Shown here: positions 14,814 to 22,755 of the stretch, piece by piece
Position numbering within the stretch: position 1 is the first letter of the stretch
Layout: the number at the start of each line of letters is the position of its first letter
Source of the DNA: DASYKT01 sp963718105
GTDB lineage: Bacteria > Acidobacteriota > Blastocatellia > Pyrinomonadales > Pyrinomonadaceae
Length of the DNA: 64,000 bases
Assembly (NCBI GenBank): GCA_963718105.1
Contig: OY970352.1
Coordinates: 2,356,001-2,420,000 of the forward strand
Direction of reading: 5' to 3'
Notes under the pieces: model-generated
What the model was told of the DNA's origin: nothing
Seen by the model: only the letters and a program-made list of their open reading frames with translations
Databases searched by the model: none
Made by a program: the position numbers and the translations under genes

Positions 14814-14841
14814 ATTATACAGTTCCTGGTTTGCTTGTCAA
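14814..14841 (-). promoter_or_regulatory. rRNA operon promoter, sigma70-type
   Basis: On the minus strand, a perfect -35 (TTGACA, 14836-14841) and a perfect -10 (TATAAT, 14814-14819) are separated by 16 bases, about 130 bases upstream of mature 16S. It is the strongest promoter seen in the window. Confidence 0.88.
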
Positions 14842-14980
14842 GTGCCGAAGCGAATCTTTTTCAGTTTGTTACAAACCTGTAAAATTTGCTTATTAAGGGC
14901 AAGTGATGATTTTCTATCAGACACTACAAAATGTCAAGCGTGAAACAGGTCTTTCCTTAACATTCGTTAATAAGTATATT

Positions 14981-15055
14981 TGGAGCGGGCGACGAGGATC
15001 GAACTCGCAACCCCCAGCTTGGGAAGCTGATGCTCTACCATTGAGCTACGCCCGC
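14981..15055 (-). tRNA. tRNA-Gly (anticodon CCC)
   Basis: Cloverleaf with acceptor GCGGGCG/CGCCCGC, anticodon loop TTCCCAA (CCC), and encoded CCA. It has its own promoter just upstream and lies 140 bases upstream of the rRNA promoter on the same strand. Confidence 0.95.
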
Positions 15056-15075
15056 GCCTTTAACGAAGTATAAAT

Positions 15076-15104
15076 AAAATAGATTCAAGAGAACAGGTTG
15101 TCAA
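15076..15104 (-). promoter_or_regulatory. tRNA-Gly promoter
   Basis: Minus strand TTGACA (15099-15104), 17-base spacer, TATTTT (15076-15081). The predicted start is about 10-15 bases before the tRNA. Confidence 0.7.
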
Positions 15105-15117
15105 TATTTTCCTCGTA

Positions 15118-15219
15118 AAACTCCCCTCCTTACGAAGGAGGGGTGGCAACCGCTTCGGCTGACGGGGTGGTTCTCTCGAACGCTATGCGTTCGTGCGGGC
15201 AGTGATGCCCGCGCTCCAT
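15118..15219. repeat. R3 repeat (ACTCCCCTCCTTA family), copy 1
   Basis: Starts ACTCCCCTCCTTACGAAGGA, continues through a GGGGTGGTTCTCTCGAACGC segment and ends GATGCCCGCGCTCCA. It contains three nested small palindromes. It is nearly identical to 28215-28328, with shorter copies at 30299 and 59712. Confidence 0.85.
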
Positions 15220-15220
15220 G

Positions 15221-15254
15221 AAAAAAGCCTCATCCGATCGCTCGGACGAGGCTT
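15221..15254 (-). terminator. terminator of the Q-rich protein gene
   Basis: Stem AAGCCTCGTCCGA / TCGGATGAGGCTT on the minus strand, followed by TTTT. It begins 20 bases after the stop at 15274. Confidence 0.85.
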
Positions 15255-15273
15255 TGATTCAAGTACTCGATTA

Positions 15274-16533
15274 TTAGTCGAGAACGACGTCCAGAATAGC
15301 TCCGGCGACGGCACCGAGAATGGTGTACTTACCGCTGGAGTAGTTGCCGTAACGATTGCGGCTGTAATAGCCGTCTTCGTAACCGCGCTGGAAACCTTCA
15401 CGGAAGTAGTACTGGTAGTCACCTAATTCGACGTAGTAACTGTCATATCCGTAAGCGGCGTCCTGATAACCGTAAGAGGAGTTATAGTTATAACCCCAGC
15501 CATCCTGACGATCGGCAAGTCCGGCCCGGAAGCCTTCCTCGTAACCGTTATTGATGGCGTCGCGCAGCATCTGCGCGCCGTACTGGCTGGTGTAGTAATA
15601 CTGGCCGCCGCGATTGTAACGATAATTGTAGATCAGATTATCGTAGTAGCGTGCCTGCTGCAGGCGAAGCTGATCACGTCTGACGCGGTCCCAGTACGAC
15701 TGCTGGTAACGCAGGTAATTATACCGGCGCTGCTGTTCCAACTGGCGTTGGCGAGTGCTCTGCTGGCGCTGCCAATTCTGCCACTGGTTGTTGTACTGAT
15801 TCCAACGCTGCTGCTGTAGCTGTTGCTGCTGCTGGCGGTTGTACTGCTGGTGACGCTGATTGCCGTTACCGTTCCAGTTGCCATTACCGTTGCTGCCGCG
15901 CGGATTCTGATTCTGATTCTGCTGCTGGTTCTGCCAGCCGCGTTGATCCTGGATCTGGCGCTGCTGCTGCGACTGACGGATCTGGTTTTGCTGATTCTGC
16001 TGTCGGACCTGATTTTGCTGATCCTGCTTGCGTAATTCGTTATTGCGCTGCTCCTGGATCTGGCGCTGCTGATTCTGCCGGACTTGATTCTGCTGAATCT
16101 GATTCTGCTGGTCCTGCTGAATACGCCGTTGGTTCTGCTGGCGAATCTGGTTCTGCTGTTCCTGTTGCTGCTGCTGTTGGACCTGTCTCTGCTGTGACTG
16201 GCGCCACTGGTCCTGCTGATTTCTTTGATTCTGTTGCTGCTGCTGTTGCCGCACCTGATTCTGCTGTTGTTCCTGCTGAACGCGCCGCTGCTCCTGCCCC
16301 TGGCGAACCTGGTTCTGACGCTGTTCGTTTTGAACCTGACGCTGCTGCTGGATCTCAGCTTTACGCTCTTCACCGCGTTGTTGATTCTTGTTCTGCTCCT
16401 GCTGTTGTTCCTGAGCACGCTTATTGTCGTCCCTACCACGCCTCTGCGCGTTAGAGACACCGCTCACCCCAAGCAGTAAACCGAACACAACAAACATTGA
16501 GAACGCTGATTGTTTGATGTATTTAAATTTCAT
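15274..16533 (-). CDS. exported glutamine/arginine/asparagine-rich low-complexity protein
   Basis: Function unknown. The start at 16533 has AGGGG six to seven bases upstream and opens a clear Sec signal peptide (MKFKYIKQSAFSMFVVFGLL, cleavage near SNAQ). Residues about 35-250 are almost only Q, N, R and E in short irregular repeats such as QQNQVRQ and QRQIQ. Residues about 250-330 are rich in Q, R, W and Y. The C-terminal 110 residues are Y/G-rich and contain two related motifs, YEEGFRAGLADR and FREGFQRGYEDG, then a small hydrophobic end (TILGAVAGAILDVVL). The composition predicts disorder, and it may bind surfaces, polymers or nucleic acid or form assemblies. The repeat tract produces long open frames on the opposite strand that are not genes. 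Confidence 0.85.
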   Translation of the reverse strand: MKFKYIKQSAFSMFVVFGLLLGVSGVSNAQRRGRDDNKRAQEQQQEQNKNQQRGEERKAEIQQQRQVQNEQRQNQVRQGQEQRRVQQEQQQNQVRQQQQQQNQRNQQDQWRQSQQRQVQQQQQQEQQNQIRQQNQRRIQQDQQNQIQQNQVRQNQQRQIQEQRNNELRKQDQQNQVRQQNQQNQIRQSQQQRQIQDQRGWQNQQQNQNQNPRGSNGNGNWNGNGNQRHQQYNRQQQQQLQQQRWNQYNNQWQNWQRQQSTRQRQLEQQRRYNYLRYQQSYWDRVRRDQLRLQQARYYDNLIYNYRYNRGGQYYYTSQYGAQMLRDAINNGYEEGFRAGLADRQDGWGYNYNSSYGYQDAAYGYDSYYVELGDYQYYFREGFQRGYEDGYYSRNRYGNYSSGKYTILGAVAGAILDVVLD

Positions 16534-16698
16534 AATTACCCCTTCTATACTCCTTCGGCCCAAACGCATTTGGCTCCGCTATAGAAGAAGCAAATACCGT
16601 TCCGTAAATAAAAGGCTTTTATTTGTGGGATTTAGCTAGTTTAGAAGAGAGAGATGTGTACGATTTAAGTATTAGCCACACTTTTTAGGGTAAGTGTA

Positions 16699-16802
16699 TA
16701 TGTAGCGCCGCCGTCCCGGCGGCTGTCCTGAAGGCGTCCCGCCTTCAGTTGTTTTTGCGTGGGCGGGACGCCCACACGACTGCCAGCGTCTCGCTGGCGC
16801 TA
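16699..16802. repeat. R5 compound palindrome (GTAGCGCCGCC...GGCGCTAC), copy 1
   Basis: Outer arms GTAGCGCC and GGCGCTAC enclose three smaller hairpins: GCCGTCCCGGCGG, CTGAAGGCGTCCCGCCTTCAG and GGGCGGGACGCCC. It abuts the kdsC stop. A related copy is at 25765-25881. Confidence 0.8.
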
Positions 16803-17303
16803 CTTTTTGACTTGGAGGATCAGATCGGCAACTTCCCTGACCGCGCCATCGCCGCCATTCTTTTCAGTAATGTAATGAGCGGCCTCCAAAACCTCACGGA
16901 CGGAGTCGGCCACGGCGACGGCGAGGCCGGCTTTTTTTAACAGGGCGATGTCAGGAAGGTCGTCGCCGATGTAAGCGGTTTCTTCGGCCGAGACGCCGGC
17001 GTCGGCGATTATGTTTTCAAACTCTTCCGTCTTGTCCTCGCATCCCATGCGCAAGAATCTTATTCCTAGTTCCTCTGCCCTGTTCTGAAGTCCTTTGAAA
17101 ACGCGTCCGGTAATAATTCCCGTATCGATACCGGCGCGATGCAGCAAAACGATCCCCAGGCCGTCTTTTACATTAAACGCCTTGGTCTCTTCGCCGTGTT
17201 CATTAAAGTAGATATTTCCGTCGGTTAAAACGCCGTCGCAATCCATTAAGACGAGTTTTATTTTTCGCGCCCTGGCAAGAATATCTTCGGGGATGTTTTT
17301 CAT
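16800..17303 (-). CDS. kdsC: 3-deoxy-D-manno-octulosonate 8-phosphate phosphatase (KdsC)
   Basis: HAD-superfamily phosphatase that releases phosphate from Kdo-8-phosphate, the third step of CMP-Kdo synthesis for LPS. The HAD motifs are in order: DCDGVLTDG (nucleophile and acid/base Asp), the threonine in IITGR, a lysine in the middle, and GDDLPD. The KdsC-specific FNVKDGLGI segment is present. Length is 167 residues, normal for the family, which works as a tetramer without a cap domain. The start was set at the ATG at 17303; a TTG three codons upstream is possible. kdsA and kdsB lie 5-9 kb upstream on the same strand, separated by unrelated exported proteins. Confidence 0.93.
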   Translation of the reverse strand: MKNIPEDILARARKIKLVLMDCDGVLTDGNIYFNEHGEETKAFNVKDGLGIVLLHRAGIDTGIITGRVFKGLQNRAEELGIRFLRMGCEDKTEEFENIIADAGVSAEETAYIGDDLPDIALLKKAGLAVAVADSVREVLEAAHYITEKNGGDGAVREVADLILQVKK

Positions 17304-17396
17304 TAGCAGCAATAATTGATAATTATCAAGTTATGTGGCTTTGCTTGTAAATTGCCACTAGCTTTAAAAATAACTTTGCCCATAAAGTAGATAAAT

Positions 17397-17517
17397 CAAG
17401 TTTTGCAGTTTTCGTGTTACTTCGTGTGGTTTCGTGGTTCCAGTCTTAAGTCTTGGTTACCAAAAATTTAAGACCTGAAACCACGAAACCACACTAAAAG
17501 ACACGAACAAAACTTAA
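17397..17517. repeat. R11 long inverted repeat (GTGTGGTTTCGTGGTT)
   Basis: Arms AAGTTTTGCAGTTTTCGTGT... and its approximate complement flank a centre with TCTTAAGTCTT. A fragment (AACCACGAAATCAC) recurs at 54113. Non-coding, between kdsC and the M1-like gene. Confidence 0.7.
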
Positions 17518-17557
17518 GATAAATTTCTGACTTTATAGGGCAAAACCGCCCGTGTCT

Positions 17558-19828
17558 TTAACGCACTTCAAAAACTTCCACTCCACCGAGTTTCCATACG
17601 CCGCCGATCTTTGCCAAAACAAATGTTGCGGTTCCGGATTCGGTGAGTTCAGACCCAAGCCGTTTAACCGAGATCTCGGTTTCCACCAAAACGCGATTGG
17701 CGTCTATCTTGTCTACGCGCAAAACTTTTGTCTGCCATTGCGAAGGCTGGCCGGCCATTGCGCCCGCTGAGAATCTGGCGACTTCACCCGGGACGATAAG
17801 AGTGTCCACTTCGGCTTTCCGTCCGCCCAGAATGGTTTTATCAAATTGCGTAAAGAAAGCCTTGACGCTGTCATCGATGGCCGCCGGTGAAGCCTCGATC
17901 CGCAAACGTCCGCGGCGCGCGGCAAGGTTAGAGCCGTACTCCGCATCGGCCAGTACCGCCTGGTCAAAATAACCGGCGGCCGCGGAGTTTTGACTTGCCC
18001 GCACGCTGATCTCCGCCAAACCGATATTGGCCCAGGCTTCGGTAAAAGCGGTCGGCAATTTCTCGCCCAGCGCAGCTTTGAACTCCTTATCGGCCTCGGC
18101 CATGCGATTCTGCGCCAGCAGCGCCCGTCCCAGCCATGTCCGGACCTCATCAAAATGCGGCAGGTTCTGCAGGACTATCCGCGCGGTTTTTTCGGTCGCG
18201 GCAAAATCCTGTTTATCAAAAGCGCGTTTAATTATCGTCAGCGGATCGCTCTCATCCAACTCTCGCGGAGCGACATCGTCCGAGTAATCGAGTTGCGGGT
18301 AAAGTTTGTCGCTGTCGACTTCGGTGCGAACGATCTTAGAGGTGGTTTTAAAGATCGCATCCGCAAAACCCTTCCCCGGTATCGAAACCGCGGTGGTAAG
18401 TTTTTCGCCTTTATCGGTCGTAGCCGTCACGTTCACATGGGCGGCAAACCCGCCGGTATTTCGCAAAGCAACCTTTACTTCGCCCCCGGCCACCACTGGC
18501 AATCCAACCATTAAATTCATATCGGTCGCGTTCTGCAGCCAATAGTCGATGATGTCGTACGTATTTGAAAAAGTTGTGCGCAACCCAAGGATAGTGAAAG
18601 GGTCCTGCGTTTTTGCGTAACTGAAAAATTGCTCGGCGCTCATTTGTTTGGTCAGTACACGCCAGACCATCGCGCCTTTATTAGCGACCGAAGAATAATA
18701 TGAACCATCCAGCGGCGAAACGAGATTTAGCGCAGCATCACGCCGCGCGACCGAAGCGTAAGCCACCCGCTGACGCTGGCGTTCGACATCCGCGACATCC
18801 TTTCCATATTGCTTTTCCAGAAATTGTGTCGCGATAAAAAGTGACAAACCTTCACGGATCGCGCCGTAACCTTCGCCGCGCACCAGCCTGCTGTTTCCCA
18901 ACCAGGTCTTGGCGATCGATTCCGCCACGGTCATTACGGTTCCGTTGTCCAGCTTAGGCCGCCGGAAAGCCCCGTAATCTAAAAGTATCGTTCCAGCATC
19001 GGCAAACCCTGCTCCCTGGCGCACCGCTACTATGCGCATCGGCAGTTCGGTAGTGTTGCCCATGAGAGAAGCGATATAGGTCTTGGCATCGACCGCCAGG
19101 CTGGCCAGTTCCCCCGCGCGCTGCTTTTCCGCTTCACTGGCGCCTTTCGGCAGAAATACCGTCACGCCTTTTGATTCCACCGTGTCCCAGCTTCCGGTGA
19201 GAAAGAACGGCTGACCGTTTGCCTTCTGTTCGAACGAGGTCCCGGCTTGCGTTCCTGACGAGATGACCGTTTCGCCGCCGCCTGTGACACTTAATTTGAA
19301 CGGCGCGAAATCGGCGCCCTTCGGGGCATAATGATTGTTTGGGGTCGGGTACCAGAAAGAAAGAGGCAGAAACTGCGAACCGAGCGGTGAAAGAGCGTTA
19401 AAGCCGGAATTTTCGTCAACCTTCAGCGTGTATTCGACCGCCACAATCACGGTCCCGTTCGGCTGCACGGCGGGCATCGTAACGATGATCCGCTGGATCG
19501 ATCTTTGCGAGGTCCCTAATCTCTCTTCGCCTTTTGTAAAACTTGCCGCCGCATCGTTTACTTTGACTGCGGTGACCTCAGCGCCGCTGCCGATGCGCAT
19601 CGTCACTCGCGTGCCCGGAGCGTTTCCAACATTCTGCATGTTTAAAAGCGCTTTGGCGGAAAGCTTTCTGTCAGTCGTATTTTGCGGAAGGGCGGCGGTT
19701 ATATCGTAACTTTTCACCTGCCACGCCGCGGCTGCCCGAGTGTCGGCGCGAATATCATCTTGGGAAAACGCCGAAAAGGAAACAAGGATAAATAAGACTA
19801 AAATAAGACCCGGTTTAATATTGCTCAT
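17558..19828 (-). CDS. exported M1-aminopeptidase-like protein with degenerate zinc site, TPR-like and C-terminal domains
   Basis: A 756-residue protein with a Sec signal peptide (ends near AFSQ). Residues about 30-230 resemble the M1 N-terminal beta domain. The region around residues 290-420 follows the M1 catalytic layout, but where M1 enzymes have HExxH before WxGN this protein reads VAESIAKTWLGN. Both zinc histidines and the catalytic Glu are therefore replaced, while the later EGLS motif and the VANKGAMVWR segment survive. Residues about 540-640 look like TPR helices (RTWLGRALLAQNRMAEADKEF). The last 110 residues resemble an NTF2/Cif-like fold. It is probably a non-catalytic scaffold or peptide-binding pseudoenzyme. 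The domain calls beyond the M1 part are by eye. Confidence 0.75.
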   Translation of the reverse strand: MSNIKPGLILVLFILVSFSAFSQDDIRADTRAAAAWQVKSYDITAALPQNTTDRKLSAKALLNMQNVGNAPGTRVTMRIGSGAEVTAVKVNDAAASFTKGEERLGTSQRSIQRIIVTMPAVQPNGTVIVAVEYTLKVDENSGFNALSPLGSQFLPLSFWYPTPNNHYAPKGADFAPFKLSVTGGGETVISSGTQAGTSFEQKANGQPFFLTGSWDTVESKGVTVFLPKGASEAEKQRAGELASLAVDAKTYIASLMGNTTELPMRIVAVRQGAGFADAGTILLDYGAFRRPKLDNGTVMTVAESIAKTWLGNSRLVRGEGYGAIREGLSLFIATQFLEKQYGKDVADVERQRQRVAYASVARRDAALNLVSPLDGSYYSSVANKGAMVWRVLTKQMSAEQFFSYAKTQDPFTILGLRTTFSNTYDIIDYWLQNATDMNLMVGLPVVAGGEVKVALRNTGGFAAHVNVTATTDKGEKLTTAVSIPGKGFADAIFKTTSKIVRTEVDSDKLYPQLDYSDDVAPRELDESDPLTIIKRAFDKQDFAATEKTARIVLQNLPHFDEVRTWLGRALLAQNRMAEADKEFKAALGEKLPTAFTEAWANIGLAEISVRASQNSAAAGYFDQAVLADAEYGSNLAARRGRLRIEASPAAIDDSVKAFFTQFDKTILGGRKAEVDTLIVPGEVARFSAGAMAGQPSQWQTKVLRVDKIDANRVLVETEISVKRLGSELTESGTATFVLAKIGGVWKLGGVEVFEVR

Positions 19829-19946
19829 TCTTATGAAAAACTCTCTTTGCAGATCGGTACAAAAATAAAAACAGTCGAGCTTTGCAGTTTGTAAAACCTG
19901 CTTTTCTCAACTGTCTTTATAACAATATTTCGGGTTAAATACCAAT

Positions 19947-21002
19947 CTATTTGCAATCGGAAAGCCGCCAATTAACGACCGACAGCGTATCTACCTCCGG
20001 ACATTGCGCATTTTCGCGGCGCGTGACACCGATCATCTCCGCGTTCGAATTCACCAGGATCGCCAGCGGGCGATATGAGCTGGCATAACCGAAAATAGAG
20101 TCTTCGATGCGAAGGCGGTTGATATTATCCGCTTTCACACCGGTCGCGATCGAAATACCGTTAAGATTTACTTTAATCCCGCGCAGATTAAGGGCGAACA
20201 GATTCTGGGCATCTATCGTGGTGACCGCTCCTTCGTCAAAAAAGGTGTCTACGACCGTAAGATTTTGAGTGCTCATCGCGGCCGGGGCAAGCGTCTGCCT
20301 GGCCTTGACCCAACTGCCGGTCAGCGCCGGTGTCTTGGACAGATATTCCCCGTTGAAATGCGCATAATCGAGAAAAATAGAACTGCTGATCCTCGAATTT
20401 TGCATCTGCGAAGTGCAGCAATCCAGGCTGACCACGGCTCCGTCCGGGTAGGCGGCGTTCAATCCCTCGAATAAGCAATTATCCGCCGTAAAGTTTGAGG
20501 TCGTATAAATGATCGCCCCCGGAGATGGAACGGCAAGTCCGAAGAAAGATGTGTGAGAAAAATTTACCGAGGCAACATAATGGGCCACGATAACATTTCC
20601 CGCATCGATAAATTGCGGATGGCCAATGGGAACATTCTTGCCTACGAAGATCATATTTTCGAACTGCAGTTGATTCAGGTTGCCGAAAGACAAAGCATTC
20701 TGTTCGCTGCCGACTGAAATACGCACGACCGCTCCTCCGTCGCCCTTGATCGTTAAATTGACCGGGCTGTTTCCGGCGGGACAAATGCCCACAGCGTTCC
20801 TGATGTCCAAAATACCCGGCGGAAATATAACGGTTCCGCCGCCGCCGGCAATGGCTTTATTAAAGGCCAGTTGGACTGCCGCCGAATCATCAATGTCGTC
20901 ATTGGGGATCGCGGTTACGACAACCGTGATCGCCGAAGCCGTCTGAACCATGCCCAGGGCAAATAGTATTACGAATAAAAAAGTCAAAATTCTCGTGTTC
21001 AT
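19947..21002 (-). CDS. exported right-handed beta-helix protein, paralogue 1
   Basis: Secreted protein of 351 residues with a Sec signal peptide (cleavage near ASAI, about residue 24). The N-terminus has the pectate-lyase-3/GH28-related signature DDSAAVQLAFNKAIAGGGG followed by TVIFPPG, which starts a right-handed parallel beta-helix. The rest shows regular turns with N/G/D-rich strands. It is a close paralogue of 21459-22520, with more than half of positions identical by eye and an ending that is also shared (CPEVDTLSVVNWRLSDC). Catalytic residues of polysaccharide lyases cannot be identified by eye. It may be a carbohydrate-binding or processing surface protein. It is transcribed away from the 400-base gap that separates the pair. 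Confidence 0.8.
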   Translation of the reverse strand: MNTRILTFLFVILFALGMVQTASAITVVVTAIPNDDIDDSAAVQLAFNKAIAGGGGTVIFPPGILDIRNAVGICPAGNSPVNLTIKGDGGAVVRISVGSEQNALSFGNLNQLQFENMIFVGKNVPIGHPQFIDAGNVIVAHYVASVNFSHTSFFGLAVPSPGAIIYTTSNFTADNCLFEGLNAAYPDGAVVSLDCCTSQMQNSRISSSIFLDYAHFNGEYLSKTPALTGSWVKARQTLAPAAMSTQNLTVVDTFFDEGAVTTIDAQNLFALNLRGIKVNLNGISIATGVKADNINRLRIEDSIFGYASSYRPLAILVNSNAEMIGVTRRENAQCPEVDTLSVVNWRLSDCK

Positions 21003-21308
21003 AAAAATTAGTTTGTGTTTGTTATCAATGGATCCGGCATACTCTTCTTAAAGATCTGAATAAACAGGAATATTTATGCTTGAGAAAAGGAATCTGCTTT
21101 TTGGAAAGTTATTGGAGAGAGCGGGACGGGGAGGGCCTTTAGCAAAGGCGCCGGTGTGCTAACTTGCAACAGCTATGCCACGCCGGATAATTTGGTGAAC
21201 ATGAGTATAGTGAGGATATTTAGGCTGTTTTATTCGATAGAAAGCTAATTTCAGGGGCAGGAAGGGTACGACATTTTACCCGGTGGGAAATATTCCGCAT
21301 GCCTGCTT

Positions 21309-21379
21309 GTCAGTAGCGTCTGCGTTAGCAGATGCGTAAAGGCACAAGAAACGCACTTGCTGACGCAGACGCTACTGAC
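21309..21379. repeat. R6 palindrome (GTCAGTAGCGTCTGCG...)
   Basis: Arms GTCAGTAGCGTCTGCG and CGCAGACGCTACTGAC are perfect complements at the outer 16 bases, with a second small hairpin inside. A diverged half (GTCAGTAGCGTCAGTGTTAG) occurs inside pheT at 43150-43179. Confidence 0.8.
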
Positions 21380-21388
21380 CTGCGCAAA

Positions 21389-21430
21389 TAAAAAAGGCGT
21401 GACATAGATATACTACGTCACGCCTGCGCA
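21389..21430 (-). terminator. terminator after beta-helix paralogue 2
   Basis: Minus strand stem AGGCGTGACGTAG / CTATGTCACGCCT (one mismatch), followed by TTTTTT. It begins about 30 bases after the stop at 21459. Confidence 0.82.
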
Positions 21431-21458
21431 TTTTTTACAGCGACTCTTCAAGCCGCAC

Positions 21459-22520
21459 TTATTCACAATCTGAAAGTATCCATTCGATGGTAGTTTGGGC
21501 ATCCATCGTGGGGCATTGCACGCCCTGGGTCCGCGTCACCCCGACCATCTGGACGTTCGATTTCGACAATATTCCCAGCGGGCGCGGCCCCGCCGCATAA
21601 CCGAAGACGGTATCTTCGATCCGGGCCCGGGTAATGTTATCCAATTTAAGGCCGGTCCCGTATGCCGTCCCGTTTATATTAATTTTCAACCCGCGCAAAA
21701 TAACCGCTCCTATATTTTGCGCATTTATCGCCACCGCCGCGCCTTCATCAAAGAATGTATCTTCTACCGTAAGACGCTGGTTGATCGTCGAGCCCATGTA
21801 ATACACCTGCTTTGCCTTGATCCAGTTGGCGGTAAAAGCCGGCGTCTTCGAATAATACTGGTCGCCGAAATACCCGTAGTCGACAAAAGTCGAATGCGAG
21901 ATGGTGGCATTTTGCCCGTGTGAAGTGCAGCAATCGAGGCCGATCACCGCTCCGTCCGGGTAAGCCGCATTCAAACCTTCGAACTGGCAATTGTCGACAG
22001 TCAGATTCGTGGCAGCCTGAATGATCGACCCGCCACTCGGCACCGCTATACCAAAGAAAGATGTTTCCTGGATGGTTGTCACCGCTACATAACCAATAAA
22101 TAAAACATAGCGGGCATCAATAAATTGCGGATTGCCGATCGGCACATTCTTTCCGGTAAAGACCAGGTTCGTGATCTTCAATTGATTTAGATTTCCAAAG
22201 CCGAACGCGGTTCCCTTGCTGCCCACAGAGATACGTATCACGGCTCCGCCGTCACCTTTAAGAATGAGATTTACGGGTTTGTAATATTCCGGAGCTACCG
22301 CGATGCCGTTATTGATATCAGTCACTCCGGGAGGAAAGATGACTGTCCCTCCGCCGCCGGCTAAGACATCTGTAATGGCTTTTTGCACGATAGCCGAATC
22401 ATCCCGTCCGTCATTCACGGTCATTTTTCTTTCCGAAAGATCGATCGTGATCCCAAAAACAGTCTGTGTGGTGAGTAAGACAAAGACCAGTAAACTACAG
22501 CTTACCAAGGCTTTTTTCAT
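21459..22520 (-). CDS. exported right-handed beta-helix protein, paralogue 2
   Basis: A 353-residue secreted protein, tandem paralogue of 19947-21002. The start at 22520 is fixed by AGGAGG nine bases upstream and opens the signal peptide MKKALVSCSLLVFVLLTTQ. The same DDSAIVQKAI...GGGGTVIFPPG start of a pectate-lyase-3-type beta-helix is seen, as is a conserved CCTS motif mid-protein and a final Cys near the C-terminus. Both copies keep paired cysteines, so disulphides in the periplasm or outside the cell are likely. Function is unknown; polysaccharide lyase/hydrolase or adhesin-like roles are possible for this fold. Confidence 0.82.
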   Translation of the reverse strand: MKKALVSCSLLVFVLLTTQTVFGITIDLSERKMTVNDGRDDSAIVQKAITDVLAGGGGTVIFPPGVTDINNGIAVAPEYYKPVNLILKGDGGAVIRISVGSKGTAFGFGNLNQLKITNLVFTGKNVPIGNPQFIDARYVLFIGYVAVTTIQETSFFGIAVPSGGSIIQAATNLTVDNCQFEGLNAAYPDGAVIGLDCCTSHGQNATISHSTFVDYGYFGDQYYSKTPAFTANWIKAKQVYYMGSTINQRLTVEDTFFDEGAAVAINAQNIGAVILRGLKININGTAYGTGLKLDNITRARIEDTVFGYAAGPRPLGILSKSNVQMVGVTRTQGVQCPTMDAQTTIEWILSDCE

Positions 22521-22682
22521 AAAACCCTCCTGCAAATAATGACTTCTAGGCTCGATGCAAAGACGTGGGGATAATCTTTAGACACTTAATATTGCTAAAA
22601 AGTTGCAAAAAGTAAAGAGATTTGTGTATTTGTATCTAGCTGGATTTCTTGCAATTAGCGGATTTTTTAGGCGTGAATTAGT

Positions 22683-22755
22683 TTTGTCCCGGAGGGACGT
22701 CGGATATTAGCCGGGGCTTTCGCACCCCGGCTAATATCCTGGATCGCTTTCGCGA
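22683..22755. repeat. R12 hairpin (CCCGGAGGGACGTCGGATATTAGCC type)
   Basis: GTCCCGGAGGGAC hairpin followed by a larger hairpin with arms GATATTAGCCGGGG and CCCCGGCTAATATC, abutting the kdsA stop. The same GGCGGATATTAGCCG word is at 53060. Confidence 0.8.

Larger units (their letters stand above)
21003..21458. other. intergenic region between beta-helix paralogues
   Basis: No gene is supported. It contains the R6 palindrome (21309-21379) and the terminator of the upstream paralogue (21389-21430). The remainder (21003-21300) presumably holds the promoter of the 21002 gene; no clear -35/-10 pair was found. Confidence 0.6.

Noticed and set aside
15633..16460. Ser/Arg-rich and Leu-rich open frames overlapping the Q-rich gene
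   Set aside because: The repetitive CAG-type codons leave several frames open; only the Q-rich frame has a signal peptide, ribosome-binding site and terminator.
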